From NCBI GenBank assembly GCA_030625685.1, contig DAOUQJ010000004.1, positions 99,596 through 163,595 on the forward strand: a stretch of DNA of 64,000 nucleotides. The letters run 5' to 3'. How positions within the stretch are numbered: the first letter of the stretch is position 1; every line of letters begins with the position of its first letter. Source of the DNA: Oscillospiraceae bacterium (GTDB taxonomy: Bacteria > Bacillota > Clostridia > Oscillospirales > Oscillospiraceae). A model generated the notes under the pieces. It did no database searches. It saw only the letters and a program-made list of their open reading frames with translations, and was not told the DNA's origin. Shown in pieces: positions 45,596-54,897 of this stretch. The position numbers and the translations under genes are program-made.

Positions 45596-46429
45596 TCAAA
45601 TCGCAACTGGAATGCTTTGTGTTAGTTCATGCGCTTTGTAATCTTCCAGTTTGAAACTGTCTTTTGTAAAGTCGTAAAAATCTGTCACAAAGGGGTCAAC
45701 CCAAAGTTTGGGCGCATGAAAGGGTTCTCTTTCAATGATTTCTTTCACAATCGGCACATGGCGATCATAAATATGGGCATCTGCAATGACATGCACGAGC
45801 TCCCCTGCTTTGAGTCCACTCGCTTTGGCCATCATATGTAGTAGAGCAGCATACTGCATCACATTCCAACCGTTAGCTGTCAGCATATCCTGTGAACGCT
45901 GATTTAAAATGGCGTTGAGCGTGTCACCACTCACATTGAAAGTCATGGAGTAGGCACAAGGATACAGTGCCATTTCATGCAATTCCTCATGGTTGTACAT
46001 ATTGGCAATCATACGACGAGAGGCTCTGTTGTGCTCAAGGTCATACAAAAGGCGATCCACCTGGTCAAATTCACCCTCTGCATATTGATGTTTTTTGCCA
46101 AGCTGATAGCCGTACGCCTTTCCGATGGTGCCATCCTCTTTTGCCCATGCATCCCAAACATGGCTACTCAGCTCATCAATACGGTTAGATTTCTTTTGCC
46201 ATATCCACAAAAGTTCATCAAGTGCACTTTTAAAATACATCCGACGTATGGTTTGAATCGGAAACTCTTCTTGCAAGTTATAACGATTGACAATGCCAAA
46301 GAGTTTCACCGTGTGCGCTGGTGTGCCATCTTGCCAGTGTGGACGCACCTTTTCATCAGTGTCCCAAATGCCCTCTTTCAATATATCTTTGCAGTTTTGA
46401 ATGAATCGTGTATCTGCGTAGCTCATCAT
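45596..46429 (-). CDS. thyA: Thymidylate synthase ThyA
   Basis: Methylates dUMP to dTMP with methylene-tetrahydrofolate, giving dihydrofolate for FolA. The 277 residues contain the nucleophile Cys in LYPCAYSMTF, NQRSQDMLTANGWN, and HVIADAHIYDRH. The start (MMSYADT) is ATG 46429 with AGAAGGGG 6 bases upstream; it overlaps mtaB by 4 bases. Confidence 0.96.
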   Translation of the reverse strand: MMSYADTRFIQNCKDILKEGIWDTDEKVRPHWQDGTPAHTVKLFGIVNRYNLQEEFPIQTIRRMYFKSALDELLWIWQKKSNRIDELSSHVWDAWAKEDGTIGKAYGYQLGKKHQYAEGEFDQVDRLLYDLEHNRASRRMIANMYNHEELHEMALYPCAYSMTFNVSGDTLNAILNQRSQDMLTANGWNVMQYAALLHMMAKASGLKAGELVHVIADAHIYDRHVPIVKEIIEREPFHAPKLWVDPFVTDFYDFTKDSFKLEDYKAHELTQSIPVAI

Positions 46430-47724
46430 AGCACCCCTTCTCTTTTGTTTGCATAGACCGTGTCTTCTGCACATGCGGTGACTGTAGCCTGCACCACATC
46501 ATTTTTATGGTAGTCTCCCTGCATGAGGACAGGAATATATTCTGTGGAATGTCCTCGCCAGAAATCGCCCACCTGTTCTTCTAGCAAGACTTCTACGTCT
46601 TTTCCCATCATACTTTCGTGATAGGCGAGCTTCATAGCGTTTGCCACAGCACTCACTTCTTTGGCTCTTCTGGTCTTTTCTGCTTTGGATATCTGATTTG
46701 GCATCGTTGCCGCCTTTGTGCCTTCTCGAATGGAATACGGAAAGACATGCATATCTGAAAATCCACAAGTTTTTACAAAGGCGAGTGTTTGCGCAAACTC
46801 TTCTTCGGTCTCTCCTGGAAAGCCCACAATAAGGTCAGTTGTCACCCCTGCATCTGGATAGACCTGTCTCACATGTTCAATGCACGCAAGTGCTTCGCTT
46901 GCTGTATACTTGCGATTCATCCTAGAGAGCGTTTCATCACAGCCACTTTGCAAAGAGAGATGAAAATGCGCACAAAAGTTGGGAAGCTCCCCCAGTCTCT
47001 GACAAAACTCTTCTGTCATTGTTTGAATCTTTAGTGAGCCTAAGCGAACACGACAGTCTGGCAGTGCCAAACAGACTTGTTCAATCAGAGTGATGAGCGA
47101 CGGTTCTGCCTCTAAGTCTTTTCCCCACGAGGACAGCTCTATGCCTGTTAAGACAATTTCACGATACCCCTCTTGTGCGAGTTTTTTTGCTTCTATGACG
47201 GCAAACTCTATTGGCAAAGAACGAATGGGCCCTCTGGTATAGGGAATGATGCAATACGAGCAAAAGTTGCTGCATCCATCTTGCACTTTCAGCATGGCAC
47301 GCGTACGCACCCCCAAGCCCCCACTGGGTAAATGCTCAAATGGTGCCCGTTTCATTACATCTTTCACCGATATAATGCGTTTTTTGCTCTGCCAAGCCTC
47401 TTCCAGCAGTGTCAAAAACCCAACACGGTCAGACGTGCCCGCAATCAAATCCACGTCTTGCTTCATGGCGTCTTGCGTAGACACCTGCGGGTAACAGCCA
47501 CAAACGGCAATGACTGCCTCAGGATGTTTTTTCTTGGCTTGTCTGAGTGCCTGTTTGGTTTTGCGGTCACTCGTTGCTGTGACAGAGCAGCTGTTGACAA
47601 CATATGCGTCCACCGCTTCATCCGCACTCACGACTTTATGACCACGCTGCGTGAGTAGCAATTCCATCGCTTGGGTTTCATATTGATTGACCTTGCAGCC
47701 AAGCGTTTGAATAAATACTTGCAT
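46426..47724 (-). CDS. mtaB: tRNA t6A37 methylthiotransferase MtaB
   Basis: A radical SAM enzyme of 432 residues that converts t6A37 to ms2t6A37 in tRNAs. The N-terminal UPF0004 domain has three Cys (LGCKVNQYETQ, NSCSV, VCGCYPQ) for a second FeS cluster. The radical SAM motif is CSNFCSYC (CxxxCxxC), followed by a C-terminal TRAM domain. AAGGAG precedes the ATG. It heads the mtaB-thyA-folA operon. Confidence 0.93.
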   Translation of the reverse strand: MQVFIQTLGCKVNQYETQAMELLLTQRGHKVVSADEAVDAYVVNSCSVTATSDRKTKQALRQAKKKHPEAVIAVCGCYPQVSTQDAMKQDVDLIAGTSDRVGFLTLLEEAWQSKKRIISVKDVMKRAPFEHLPSGGLGVRTRAMLKVQDGCSNFCSYCIIPYTRGPIRSLPIEFAVIEAKKLAQEGYREIVLTGIELSSWGKDLEAEPSLITLIEQVCLALPDCRVRLGSLKIQTMTEEFCQRLGELPNFCAHFHLSLQSGCDETLSRMNRKYTASEALACIEHVRQVYPDAGVTTDLIVGFPGETEEEFAQTLAFVKTCGFSDMHVFPYSIREGTKAATMPNQISKAEKTRRAKEVSAVANAMKLAYHESMMGKDVEVLLEEQVGDFWRGHSTEYIPVLMQGDYHKNDVVQATVTACAEDTVYANKREGVL

Positions 47725-47764
47725 CCTTGCACTCCTTGTAAATTCACGAACTTTGTATTTTCGG

Positions 47765-47792
47765 TTGTTTTTATCTTTGCTTCTGTTATAAT
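47765..47792 (+). promoter_or_regulatory. Sigma-A promoter of the HD-hydrolase operon
   Basis: TTGTTT at 47765-47770, a 16-base spacer and a consensus TATAAT at 47787-47792. A leader of about 160 bases follows before the first start codon. Confidence 0.6.
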
Positions 47793-47961
47793 AGAATAGT
47801 TATAGAACTATAGAATGGCTAGATTATGCCATCTAATCTTCATTATTCTATCACTAAACGCAATAAAAAGGAACCTGAATTCTTCACCGTTCGGCGAAAA
47901 ATCCAGATTCCTGTTGTCGTATTTGATATCAATTACAGATCTCAATCAAAAGGAGGACTCT

Positions 47962-48534
47962 ATGCATTCTCCCTTTTTTGCTTATATTTCTCGTTTGCGT
48001 TATATCAATCGTTGGGGACTCATGCGCAACACCTCAAACGAGAATGTGCAAGAACATTCTCACATGGTGTCGGTACTGGCGCATGGCCTCGCTGTCATTC
48101 ACAATGAAGTGTATGGTGGAGACATTGACCCTGGCAAAGTTGCCATCTATGCTTTATACCATGACGCATCTGAGATTTTTACAGGGGATTTACCCACCCC
48201 TGTCAAATATAAAAGCCCAGACATTCAAGATGCTTATAAAAAAATAGAAGACTCGGCTGTTGAGAAACTTCTACAAACTTTGCCTGAAGAACTGCAATCT
48301 GCGTTTACAAGCGCATTATCTGAGACAGATGAAAAAACCACCGCTTTTTGTAAAATGGGTGACAAACTGTCTGCCTATATCAAATGTCTAGAAGAGCTCA
48401 AGGCAGGCAACGCCGAATTCAATGCTGCCGCAACGCAAATCAAAGCATCTCTTGATGCCATGCAATCCCCTGAATTAAACTATTTTTTAAAGCATTTTCT
48501 CCCAGCATTTTCTCTCACTTTAGATGAACTGTAA
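47962..48534 (+). CDS. YfbR-like HD-domain nucleotidase
   Basis: A 190-residue HD-domain phosphohydrolase. The metal-binding residues appear as EHSHMVSVLAH and YHDASEIFTGDLPTPVK, with a further Asp at MGDKLSAYIKC, typical of YfbR-type 5'-deoxynucleotidases. I start at ATG 47962, 7 bases after AAAGGAGG. The longer frame beginning at 47815 lies within the leader. Confidence 0.85.
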   Translation: MHSPFFAYISRLRYINRWGLMRNTSNENVQEHSHMVSVLAHGLAVIHNEVYGGDIDPGKVAIYALYHDASEIFTGDLPTPVKYKSPDIQDAYKKIEDSAVEKLLQTLPEELQSAFTSALSETDEKTTAFCKMGDKLSAYIKCLEELKAGNAEFNAAATQIKASLDAMQSPELNYFLKHFLPAFSLTLDEL

Positions 48535-48559
48535 TACAACAAAGGAAGGATTTTTTACT

Positions 48560-48829
48560 ATGCGTGCAATTGTAACTGTTGTTGGAAAAGACCGTGTTGG
48601 CATCATCGCCGCTGTCTGCTCAACTCTATCCGAACAAAATGTCAATGTGATGGACATCAGTCAGACTGTGTTGTCTGACCGCTTCACAATGATTATGCTT
48701 GTGGATATTTCTGAGTCTTTAATCCCTTTGGCTGATTTGGCCACCAAACTTGAAACACGTGGAAGCGAACTCGGCCTTGACATTCGCATCCAACGTGAAG
48801 ACATTTTCAATGCGATGCACCGCATTTGA
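48560..48829 (+). CDS. ACT domain protein (UPF0237)
   Basis: An 89-residue stand-alone ACT domain ([31 protein letters not shown]). Usually followed by a UPF0210 protein as here, suggesting that the two act together; probably binds an amino acid. AAAGGAAGG precedes the ATG. Confidence 0.9.
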   Translation: MRAIVTVVGKDRVGIIAAVCSTLSEQNVNVMDISQTVLSDRFTMIMLVDISESLIPLADLATKLETRGSELGLDIRIQREDIFNAMHRI

Positions 48830-48845
48830 GAGGAGCCCTCGATCG

Positions 48846-50204
48846 ATGATTAATAATACCGAAATCTTACAAACGATTGAAATGATCAATCAACAAAATC
48901 TTGACATTCGAACCATTACCATGGGCATCTGTCTTCTCGATTGCGCACATCCCGATCCTCACATTGCCTGTGAGCAAATCTACAATAAAATATGCGAAAA
49001 AGCAAAAAACCTTGTTGCTGTCGGAGAAGCCATTGAACGTGAATATGGTGTCCCCATTGTCAATAAACGTGTTTCTGTTACACCCATCTCTTTGGTTGCT
49101 GCTTCCTCTGTCACTGACGATTATGTCCCATTTGCCAAAGCACTGGACAAAGCAGCAAAAACATGTGGCATCAACTTCATTGGTGGCTTTTCTGCCTTAG
49201 TGCAAAAAGGCTATACAGAATCTGATCGCAAACTCATCAAAGCCATTCCAGAAGCACTGGCAAGCACCGACTTTGTATGCTCTTCTGTCAATATCGGTTC
49301 TACCAAAGCAGGCCTTAACATGGATGCTGTTGCAGAAATTGGCCAAGTCATCAAAGAAACTGCCAGACTGACAGAAGAAAAAGACGGCTTTGGTTGTGCA
49401 AAACTTGTTATTTTCTGTAACGCAGTAGAAGATAACCCCTTTATGGCGGGTGCATTCCACGGTGTAGGCGAAGGGGAATGTGTCATCAATGTTGGAATTT
49501 CTGGCCCTGGTGTTGTGCATCACGCTTTGCAAGAAGTCAAAGGGCAACCATTTGATGTGGTAGCAGAAACCATTAAAAAGACTGCGTTTCGCATCACTCG
49601 CATGGGGCAACTTGTAGCCCAAGAAGCTTCTAACCGTCTCGGCGTTCCATTTGGCATTGTTGACCTCTCTTTGGCACCAACGCCTGCTGTTGGTGACTCT
49701 GTGGCTCGTATCTTAGAAGAAATGGGCATCGAAGTCTGCGGAACACATGGCACGACTGCTGCTCTTGCACTCCTCAATGACGCTGTTAAAAAAGGTGGCG
49801 TCATGGCCTCTTCTCACGTGGGCGGCCTTTCCGGTGCGTTCATTCCAGTCAGTGAAGATGAAGGCATGATTGCAGCTGCCTCCTCCGGTGTTCTCACATT
49901 AGAAAAACTTGAAGTTATGACTTGTGTCTGCTCTGTCGGTCTTGACATGATTGCAGTTCCCGGCGATACCCCTGCGGAAACCATTTCTGCCATCATTGCA
50001 GACGAAGCAGCCATCGGTATGGTCAACTTTAAAACCACTGCGGTCCGCATCATCCCTGCTCCTGGAAAAAATGTGGGTGATCTCATCGAATTTGGTGGTC
50101 TGCTCGGCTCTGCTCCTGTGATGCCTGTGCATCCAGAATCCAGTGTTGACTTTATCCGCCGTGGCGGTCGCATCCCAGCACCAATGCAGAGTCTCAAAAA
50201 CTAA
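48846..50204 (+). CDS. UPF0210 / PFL family protein (DUF711)
   Basis: A 452-residue protein of the PFL-like UPF0210 family, structurally related to the glycyl-radical pyruvate formate-lyase fold by family knowledge. The N-terminus is [19 protein letters not shown], with conserved [10 protein letters not shown] and [17 protein letters not shown]. It is paired with the ACT gene 16 bases upstream. Function unknown. Confidence 0.9.
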   Translation: MINNTEILQTIEMINQQNLDIRTITMGICLLDCAHPDPHIACEQIYNKICEKAKNLVAVGEAIEREYGVPIVNKRVSVTPISLVAASSVTDDYVPFAKALDKAAKTCGINFIGGFSALVQKGYTESDRKLIKAIPEALASTDFVCSSVNIGSTKAGLNMDAVAEIGQVIKETARLTEEKDGFGCAKLVIFCNAVEDNPFMAGAFHGVGEGECVINVGISGPGVVHHALQEVKGQPFDVVAETIKKTAFRITRMGQLVAQEASNRLGVPFGIVDLSLAPTPAVGDSVARILEEMGIEVCGTHGTTAALALLNDAVKKGGVMASSHVGGLSGAFIPVSEDEGMIAAASSGVLTLEKLEVMTCVCSVGLDMIAVPGDTPAETISAIIADEAAIGMVNFKTTAVRIIPAPGKNVGDLIEFGGLLGSAPVMPVHPESSVDFIRRGGRIPAPMQSLKN

Positions 50205-50311
50205 ACTGACCACTTTTCAATTGCGCTATATTACAAGCAATCTTCAAATAGACTGCCTCTTCACAGCGCTTTTCACAATCATCTATCAAACAAATGAAAG
50301 GTGGCGATTCT

Positions 50312-51646
50312 TTGCCTGTATCATTCAATTCGATTTATTGCGAATCTTTCATGCCTGAAGATTGGCTGACTTCTCGTCTGTCTGCTCTCGCACAATATCA
50401 AGAAGTTTTAGAAGGAACTTCTGACCAGAAAGGAGAACTAACTGGTTGGGTTTCTTTCCCCGATACCGTTGCACTTTCCCACCTGTCACAAATCAAGCGC
50501 ATCGCAGGCACCATCCGCTCTGAATGTGATGTCCTTGTCGTCATCGGCATTGGAGGCTCGTATCTTGGCGCACGTTCAGTTTTAGAACTGTTGCGCTCAC
50601 CAAACTACAACCTTCTGTGCCATGATTCACCACAAATCTTTTTTGCTGGCAATCATCTATCCCCCGATGCCTATCACGATTTGCTAGCACTCATTGAAGG
50701 AAAACGCGTCGCGGTGAATATCATCTCTCGTTCTGGTGGCACAATCGAACCTGTTGCAACTTTTTCCCTTCTGCAAAATTATCTCAAAAAGAGATATAGC
50801 CATGATGAACTCCAAAAACGCATCATTGTCACCACACAAGCCAATGAAAACCCCTTGCACCGTATGGCTCTTGACGAAAACTATGAAGTTTGCCCCATGC
50901 CATCGAATGTAGGTGGGCGTTACTCTGTCTTAACGGCAGCAGGTATTCTTCCTTTTGCCGTAGCTGGCATTGATATTGATGCCATGTTAAAAGGCGCTAG
51001 CGAAATGCGTCGCACCTTATCACAAAACAGACCAGATAACCCTGCGTTTCAATACGCTGCGGCAAGGCAAGCACTGTATAAAGAAGGCAAACAAGTGGAA
51101 CTTCTGACAAGCTATCATCCATACTTCACCTCTTTCGGCGAATGGTGGAAACAGCTCTTCGGTGAAACTGAAGGAAAAAATGGAATGGGTCTCTTCCCTG
51201 CCACTGCACAATTTCCCACCGATTTGCACTCTTTAGGACAATATGTGCAAGACGGACAGAAACTACTCTTTGAAACTTGTGTCGTCTTTGAGAACAAAAC
51301 CGAGTCATCTCACATCATTCCACCTTCTATGGATGAACTCTCCTTTTTAGAAGGGCATACGCTCGATTTCGCTTCCAAACAGGCCTTCCGAGGAACGCTC
51401 TTGGCGCATGTGGATGGTGATGTGCCAAATCTTCTCATTACCCTTTCCAAACCTACCGCTCAGAGCATCGGCTCTTTGCTCTACTTCTTCCAATACTCCT
51501 GTGCGCTCTCTGCTTATCTGCTGGGTGTCAGTCCGTTTGACCAACCTGCAGTAGAAGCGTATAAAAATAATATACTCGCGCTGCTGGGTAAACCTGGGCT
51601 TGAAGATCAGAAAGAATCCCTGTCTCGCCGTTTTTGTCGAATTTAA
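50312..51646 (+). CDS. pgi: Glucose-6-phosphate isomerase
   Basis: Interconverts glucose 6-phosphate and fructose 6-phosphate in glycolysis. The 444-residue bacterial short form has VVIGIGGSYLGARSVLELL, the catalytic region VNIISRSGGTIEP, VGGRYSVLTAAGILP and a C-terminal GVSPFDQPAVEAYK. I place the start at TTG 50312, with AAAGGTGG 7 bases upstream; ATG 50294 lies inside that signal. Confidence 0.92.
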   Translation: MPVSFNSIYCESFMPEDWLTSRLSALAQYQEVLEGTSDQKGELTGWVSFPDTVALSHLSQIKRIAGTIRSECDVLVVIGIGGSYLGARSVLELLRSPNYNLLCHDSPQIFFAGNHLSPDAYHDLLALIEGKRVAVNIISRSGGTIEPVATFSLLQNYLKKRYSHDELQKRIIVTTQANENPLHRMALDENYEVCPMPSNVGGRYSVLTAAGILPFAVAGIDIDAMLKGASEMRRTLSQNRPDNPAFQYAAARQALYKEGKQVELLTSYHPYFTSFGEWWKQLFGETEGKNGMGLFPATAQFPTDLHSLGQYVQDGQKLLFETCVVFENKTESSHIIPPSMDELSFLEGHTLDFASKQAFRGTLLAHVDGDVPNLLITLSKPTAQSIGSLLYFFQYSCALSAYLLGVSPFDQPAVEAYKNNILALLGKPGLEDQKESLSRRFCRI

Positions 51647-51651
51647 ACAAT

Positions 51652-51679
51652 TTGACATTCTTTGCTTGCTTTTTATATT
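51652..51679 (+). promoter_or_regulatory. Sigma-A promoter of the small P-loop gene
   Basis: Consensus TTGACA at 51652-51657, a 16-base spacer and TATATT at 51674-51679. Confidence 0.6.
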
Positions 51680-51744
51680 GTAAAATGCTACAATCAACAC
51701 ATGATATAAATCATTTTTACAACTTTATATAAGGAGTGAGTACA

Positions 51745-52158
51745 ATGGTTCAGCTGATTATGGGTGCCAAAGGCACGGGAAAAACCAAGCAACTGATTGA
51801 CCTCATCAATGGTGTCGCTGAAAAGGAACCAGGTAGCGTGATTTGTATAGAATCCGAATCCAAGTTGACGTTTAATTTGACCAATCAAGTAAGACTCATC
51901 GACTCAAGCGAATTCAAACCCAGAGATTTCACTTTCTTAAAAGGTTTTGTTAGCGGGCTATATGCCAGCAATTATGACATCGGCCATATTTTTATGGACG
52001 GTTTGGCTAAAATAGTTCCCATCTCCCCTACTTCGCCTGAAGTAGAAGACTTTTTGCAATGGGCTGACACATTTGGAAAGAAAAACAATATTCACTTCAC
52101 CATTACGCTTAGTGCCCCTATTGAAATGGCCACTGACACCATCAAATCTTATATCTAA
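51745..52158 (+). CDS. Small P-loop protein of unknown function
   Basis: A 137-residue protein with an N-terminal Walker A (GAKGTGKTK, about residues 6-14) and a short acidic Walker B-like IFMDGLAKI. It lacks other hallmarks of a known ATPase family; it is a single-domain, P-loop-only protein. ATG 51745 has AAGGAG 9 bases upstream. Its own promoter and terminator mark it as monocistronic. Confidence 0.75.
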   Translation: MVQLIMGAKGTGKTKQLIDLINGVAEKEPGSVICIESESKLTFNLTNQVRLIDSSEFKPRDFTFLKGFVSGLYASNYDIGHIFMDGLAKIVPISPTSPEVEDFLQWADTFGKKNNIHFTITLSAPIEMATDTIKSYI

Positions 52159-52163
52159 ATAAT

Positions 52164-52193
52164 AAAAGAGATGCACCCTCGGGTGCATCTCTT
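52164..52193. terminator. Terminator of the small P-loop gene
   Basis: AAAGAGATGCACC-CTCG-GGTGCATCTCTTT, a perfect stem. May also serve the convergent dehydrogenase gene. Confidence 0.9.
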
Positions 52194-52210
52194 TCTGACT
52201 TTATGAATCC

Positions 52211-53386
52211 TTATTTGTAAGACACTTCGTAAATAGCCAAACAGTCTGCGTCGCTCAGTTCAAGTTGATCGGCTTTGAATAAACCCATCATCGTGTCTTT
52301 CGCATCCTGTACAAATGCTGGCAGTTCTTCTCTCGTGATGCCATAGTCAGACATTTTGAGATTATCAACACCACAAGCCTTTTTCAACGCTTCTAGGCAA
52401 ATGAGAAAATCTGTTGGTTCTGTTGCGTCAATTTTACCCATTGCTCTTGCCATATCCACAAAACGCTCAGATAAATGTGGTGCATTATCAATGAAATGTT
52501 TGTAGTATGCATTGCTGATCATGATAAGCCCTGCACCATGTGGCAACTCAGGATGGTGCGCGCTCATTGGATGTTCTAGCGCATGTTCTGATGTTGTGCT
52601 ACCAACACACATCACAACGCCTGACAAGGTGCTACCAAAACCGACGAGCTCTCTTGCCTTTTCATTGTCACCATGCGCAAAAGCTGTTGCCAAATTGCGT
52701 CCTACCACTTCCACTGCTTTTAGTGCAAACATATCACTCATGAGATTGTTGCGTTTTGAAATGTAGCCTTCTGTGCTGTGAAAAAGTGCATCAAAACCTT
52801 GATATGCAGTAAAGGTAGGAGGCACTGTCATCATAAGGTCAGGGTCAACCACTGCAAGCACTGGGAATGTTTTGTCATTGCCGAGCGCCATTTTTTCATT
52901 GGTATCTTCGTTGGAAATGACCGTCCAAGGATCTGACTCTGTGCCTGTTCCTGCTGTTGTTGGAATCGCAATGAGTGGGAGTGGATCTACTTTCATTTTT
53001 TGTGAGCCACCTGTGCCACCATAGATATAATCCCAGTAGTTTCCTTCATTAGTCGCCATGACTGCAATGCTTTTTGCGCAGTCAATGCTGCTGCCACCGC
53101 CTAGGCCAACAACAAAATCGCAGCCATTATCGCGCGCAGCTTTCGCACCTGCATCCACGTTTTCAATCACTGGGTTTGCCATAACACCATCAAAAACAAC
53201 ACTGTCTACTCCTGCCTCTTGTAGAGCCGCTTCCACTCTGTCAAGATAGCCATTGGCACGGGTGGATTTCCCGTTAGAAATGACAATAAGTGCTTTCTTT
53301 CCTGGAAGTTTTTGTTTTTTTAGTTTATTGAGCATTCCTTTGCCAAAGAGAATTCTCGTTGGCATATAAAAATTAAAGTTATCCAT
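52211..53386 (-). CDS. Iron-containing alcohol dehydrogenase
   Basis: A 391-residue group III (iron-containing) NAD(P)-dependent alcohol dehydrogenase. The NAD-binding GGGSSIDCAKS and the metal-ligand helices (SEHALEHPMSAHH, LPHGAG) are typical. Probably reduces a short-chain aldehyde during fermentation; butanol dehydrogenase-like by family. GGAG precedes the ATG. Monocistronic. Confidence 0.92.
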   Translation of the reverse strand: MDNFNFYMPTRILFGKGMLNKLKKQKLPGKKALIVISNGKSTRANGYLDRVEAALQEAGVDSVVFDGVMANPVIENVDAGAKAARDNGCDFVVGLGGGSSIDCAKSIAVMATNEGNYWDYIYGGTGGSQKMKVDPLPLIAIPTTAGTGTESDPWTVISNEDTNEKMALGNDKTFPVLAVVDPDLMMTVPPTFTAYQGFDALFHSTEGYISKRNNLMSDMFALKAVEVVGRNLATAFAHGDNEKARELVGFGSTLSGVVMCVGSTTSEHALEHPMSAHHPELPHGAGLIMISNAYYKHFIDNAPHLSERFVDMARAMGKIDATEPTDFLICLEALKKACGVDNLKMSDYGITREELPAFVQDAKDTMMGLFKADQLELSDADCLAIYEVSYK

Positions 53387-53500
53387 GCGTAAACTCCTTT
53401 TTGTGTAAATCGTTTCACTTCGTCAACTCTATCATGGAAATGCCACCTTCTTCAAGTGTTTTTGCATATATTCTTAATTTTTTCGAAGGTGCCACGCTCC

Positions 53501-53529
53501 TTGACAAGGATATAGCGGTATTATATAAT
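53501..53529 (+). promoter_or_regulatory. Consensus sigma-A promoter of tRNA-Arg
   Basis: TTGACA at 53501-53506, exactly 17 bases, TATAAT at 53524-53529: a perfect match, 26 bases before the tRNA. It is the strongest promoter seen in the window. Confidence 0.85.
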
Positions 53530-53554
53530 TATTAAGATTGTTTTAACTTCATAT

Positions 53555-53630
53555 GTGCCAGTGGCGTAATGGATAGCGCATCAGATTCCGGTTCTGAGGG
53601 TTGGGGGTTCGAGTCCCTTCTGGCATGCCA
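53555..53630 (+). tRNA. tRNA-Arg (anticodon CCG)
   Basis: A full cloverleaf of 76 bases with encoded CCA. Acceptor GTGCCAG / CTGGCAT, D-stem GCGT / GCGC, anticodon stem TCAGA / TCTGA around the loop TTCCGGT (anticodon CCG), T-arm with TTCGAGT loop. The 3' end is the likely phage attachment core. Confidence 0.94.
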
Positions 53631-53635
53631 ACGAA

Positions 53636-53666
53636 AAACCCTGTAATCTCAACGGTTACAGGGTTT
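53636..53666 (+). terminator. Terminator after tRNA-Arg
   Basis: AAACCCTGTAA / TTACAGGGTTT, 11 perfect pairs, 5 bases after the CCA end. Confidence 0.75.
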
Positions 53667-53722
53667 AAACATTTATTTTTACTCTCTTTTTATCCCACAT
53701 AAAACCGCAACTTACCGTTTTT

Positions 53723-53778
53723 TTGAGGTTAATCTTGAGGTTAATTTTAAAGTTTGAGGTTAATTTTGAGGTTAAAAT
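53723..53778. repeat. Paired TTGAGGTTAA direct repeats beside the tRNA
   Basis: Four copies of TTGAGGTTAA at 53723, 53735, 53754 and 53766. Two copies 12 bases apart form a pair, and the pair recurs 31 bases on. Located about 90 bases from the tRNA 3' end, they look like arm-type binding sites of a tyrosine integrase (inference). No gene occupies 53667-53880. Confidence 0.65.
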
Positions 53779-53880
53779 ATTACTTTTGAGCGTGCCAAAA
53801 GTGTGACAAATCCATTTTCTCACTTATTGACCTACTTAGAACACTACGTATTAACAAAAAAACGAAAGGACTCACTCATC

Positions 53881-54078
53881 ATGCGACCAAGAATTATTGA
53901 AAATATGGACGATTGGAAGATACTAAAAGCAGCTTTAAAAGAAAAAGGATATAGGTCTTGGCAATATCAATATGGTGTTCATTTAGAAGAAGGATATCAA
54001 GCTAGGTTCACCAATAACGAGAAAAGCGTTTTAGTGATTACTCATAATCCTGAGATACAGAAAGATATTGATTTTTAA
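53881..54078 (+). CDS. Small hypothetical prophage protein
   Basis: A 65-residue hydrophilic protein (MRPRIIENMDDWKILKAAL at the start) with AAAGGA upstream of ATG 53881. A longer frame starting at 53803 lacks a ribosome site. I recognise no family. AT-rich, like the neighbouring cargo genes. Confidence 0.55.
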   Translation: MRPRIIENMDDWKILKAALKEKGYRSWQYQYGVHLEEGYQARFTNNEKSVLVITHNPEIQKDIDF

Positions 54079-54232
54079 TATGAAATAATTAATTGTCAAT
54101 TTCTATAATGAATCAAAGGAAAATTTCTAAATTTATGCTGACATAATTTTTCCATCATGATACTTACTGACTTCCTTTATTTACATATTGTGCTATAATT
54201 AGTATCAACGCTTATGTAACGAAAGGAATCCT

Positions 54233-54625
54233 ATGTATAGTTTAGTAAAATTGATCAGCATGCTTATACGGCAATTTTTCCTCCCAAACCCTTTTTTAAT
54301 ATTGCCAGACTTCACCCTAACAATTTTAAATGTTAATTCTGTAATACCCTCATCAGGTTTTGCACCTATACTCAATGTACTAGCCTCTATTATCCTAGTA
54401 CCAGTATCATATTATGTAGCCGGAATATACTATGAGCCAAGATCAGCTCCAGCGTGGGGTAGCTTTCTTTTTTTACTCTTTTACAGCGTTCATACCGGAC
54501 TATTGCATCTAATGTTACTCTTTGGGTTTACAATATGGTCGATTGTTTTCATTCTACTTACTTATATCTGTATACATATTTTCTTCAATATTCTATATGC
54601 AAAATTAGCTTGGAGTCGTTTATAG
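54233..54625 (+). CDS. Small membrane protein of prophage region
   Basis: A 130-residue protein with three to four hydrophobic helices (APILNVLASIILVPVSYYVAG; SFLFLLFYSVHTGLLHLMLLF; SIVFILLTYICIHIFF). AAAGGA lies 6 bases before the ATG, and a consensus TATAAT at 54194-54199. No family recognised. It is opposite in strand to the lytic genes and next to the attachment site, which suits a gene expressed in the lysogen, for example superinfection exclusion (inference). Confidence 0.6.
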   Translation: MYSLVKLISMLIRQFFLPNPFLILPDFTLTILNVNSVIPSSGFAPILNVLASIILVPVSYYVAGIYYEPRSAPAWGSFLFLLFYSVHTGLLHLMLLFGFTIWSIVFILLTYICIHIFFNILYAKLAWSRL

Positions 54626-54697
54626 TTTGTTTGTCCATCTTATTAGTAAAGCATAATATCCAAAACAACACACACAATAGTAATATTGCTTATAATC

Positions 54698-54738
54698 AAA
54701 ATTCCCCTTCAACTGTTAAAAGTTGAAGGGGAATTTTG
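54698..54738. terminator. Terminator between cargo genes
   Basis: AATTCCCCTTCAACT / AGTTGAAGGGGAATT stem followed by TTTTG. It stops the 54233 gene and probably also the minus-strand cassette. 54739-54897 is non-coding and AT-rich. Confidence 0.8.
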
Positions 54739-54897
54739 TGTAATTTATTTTTTAATATCAATTGTTAATATACAAAATGTTATTTAATTTCCCATATTGG
54801 TGGACGTTTCAAAACCTAGATTTCCATTCAGTTGTGAAAACGTGGCTTACTATCATAAAAAACTAAAAACCATTAAATATATTATTACTTAGAAAAA

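Noticed and set aside
53723..53778. CRISPR or replication iterons at the TTGAGGTTAA repeats
   Set aside because: Only four short copies with 2- to 9-base gaps, no spacer pattern, no cas or replication gene near.
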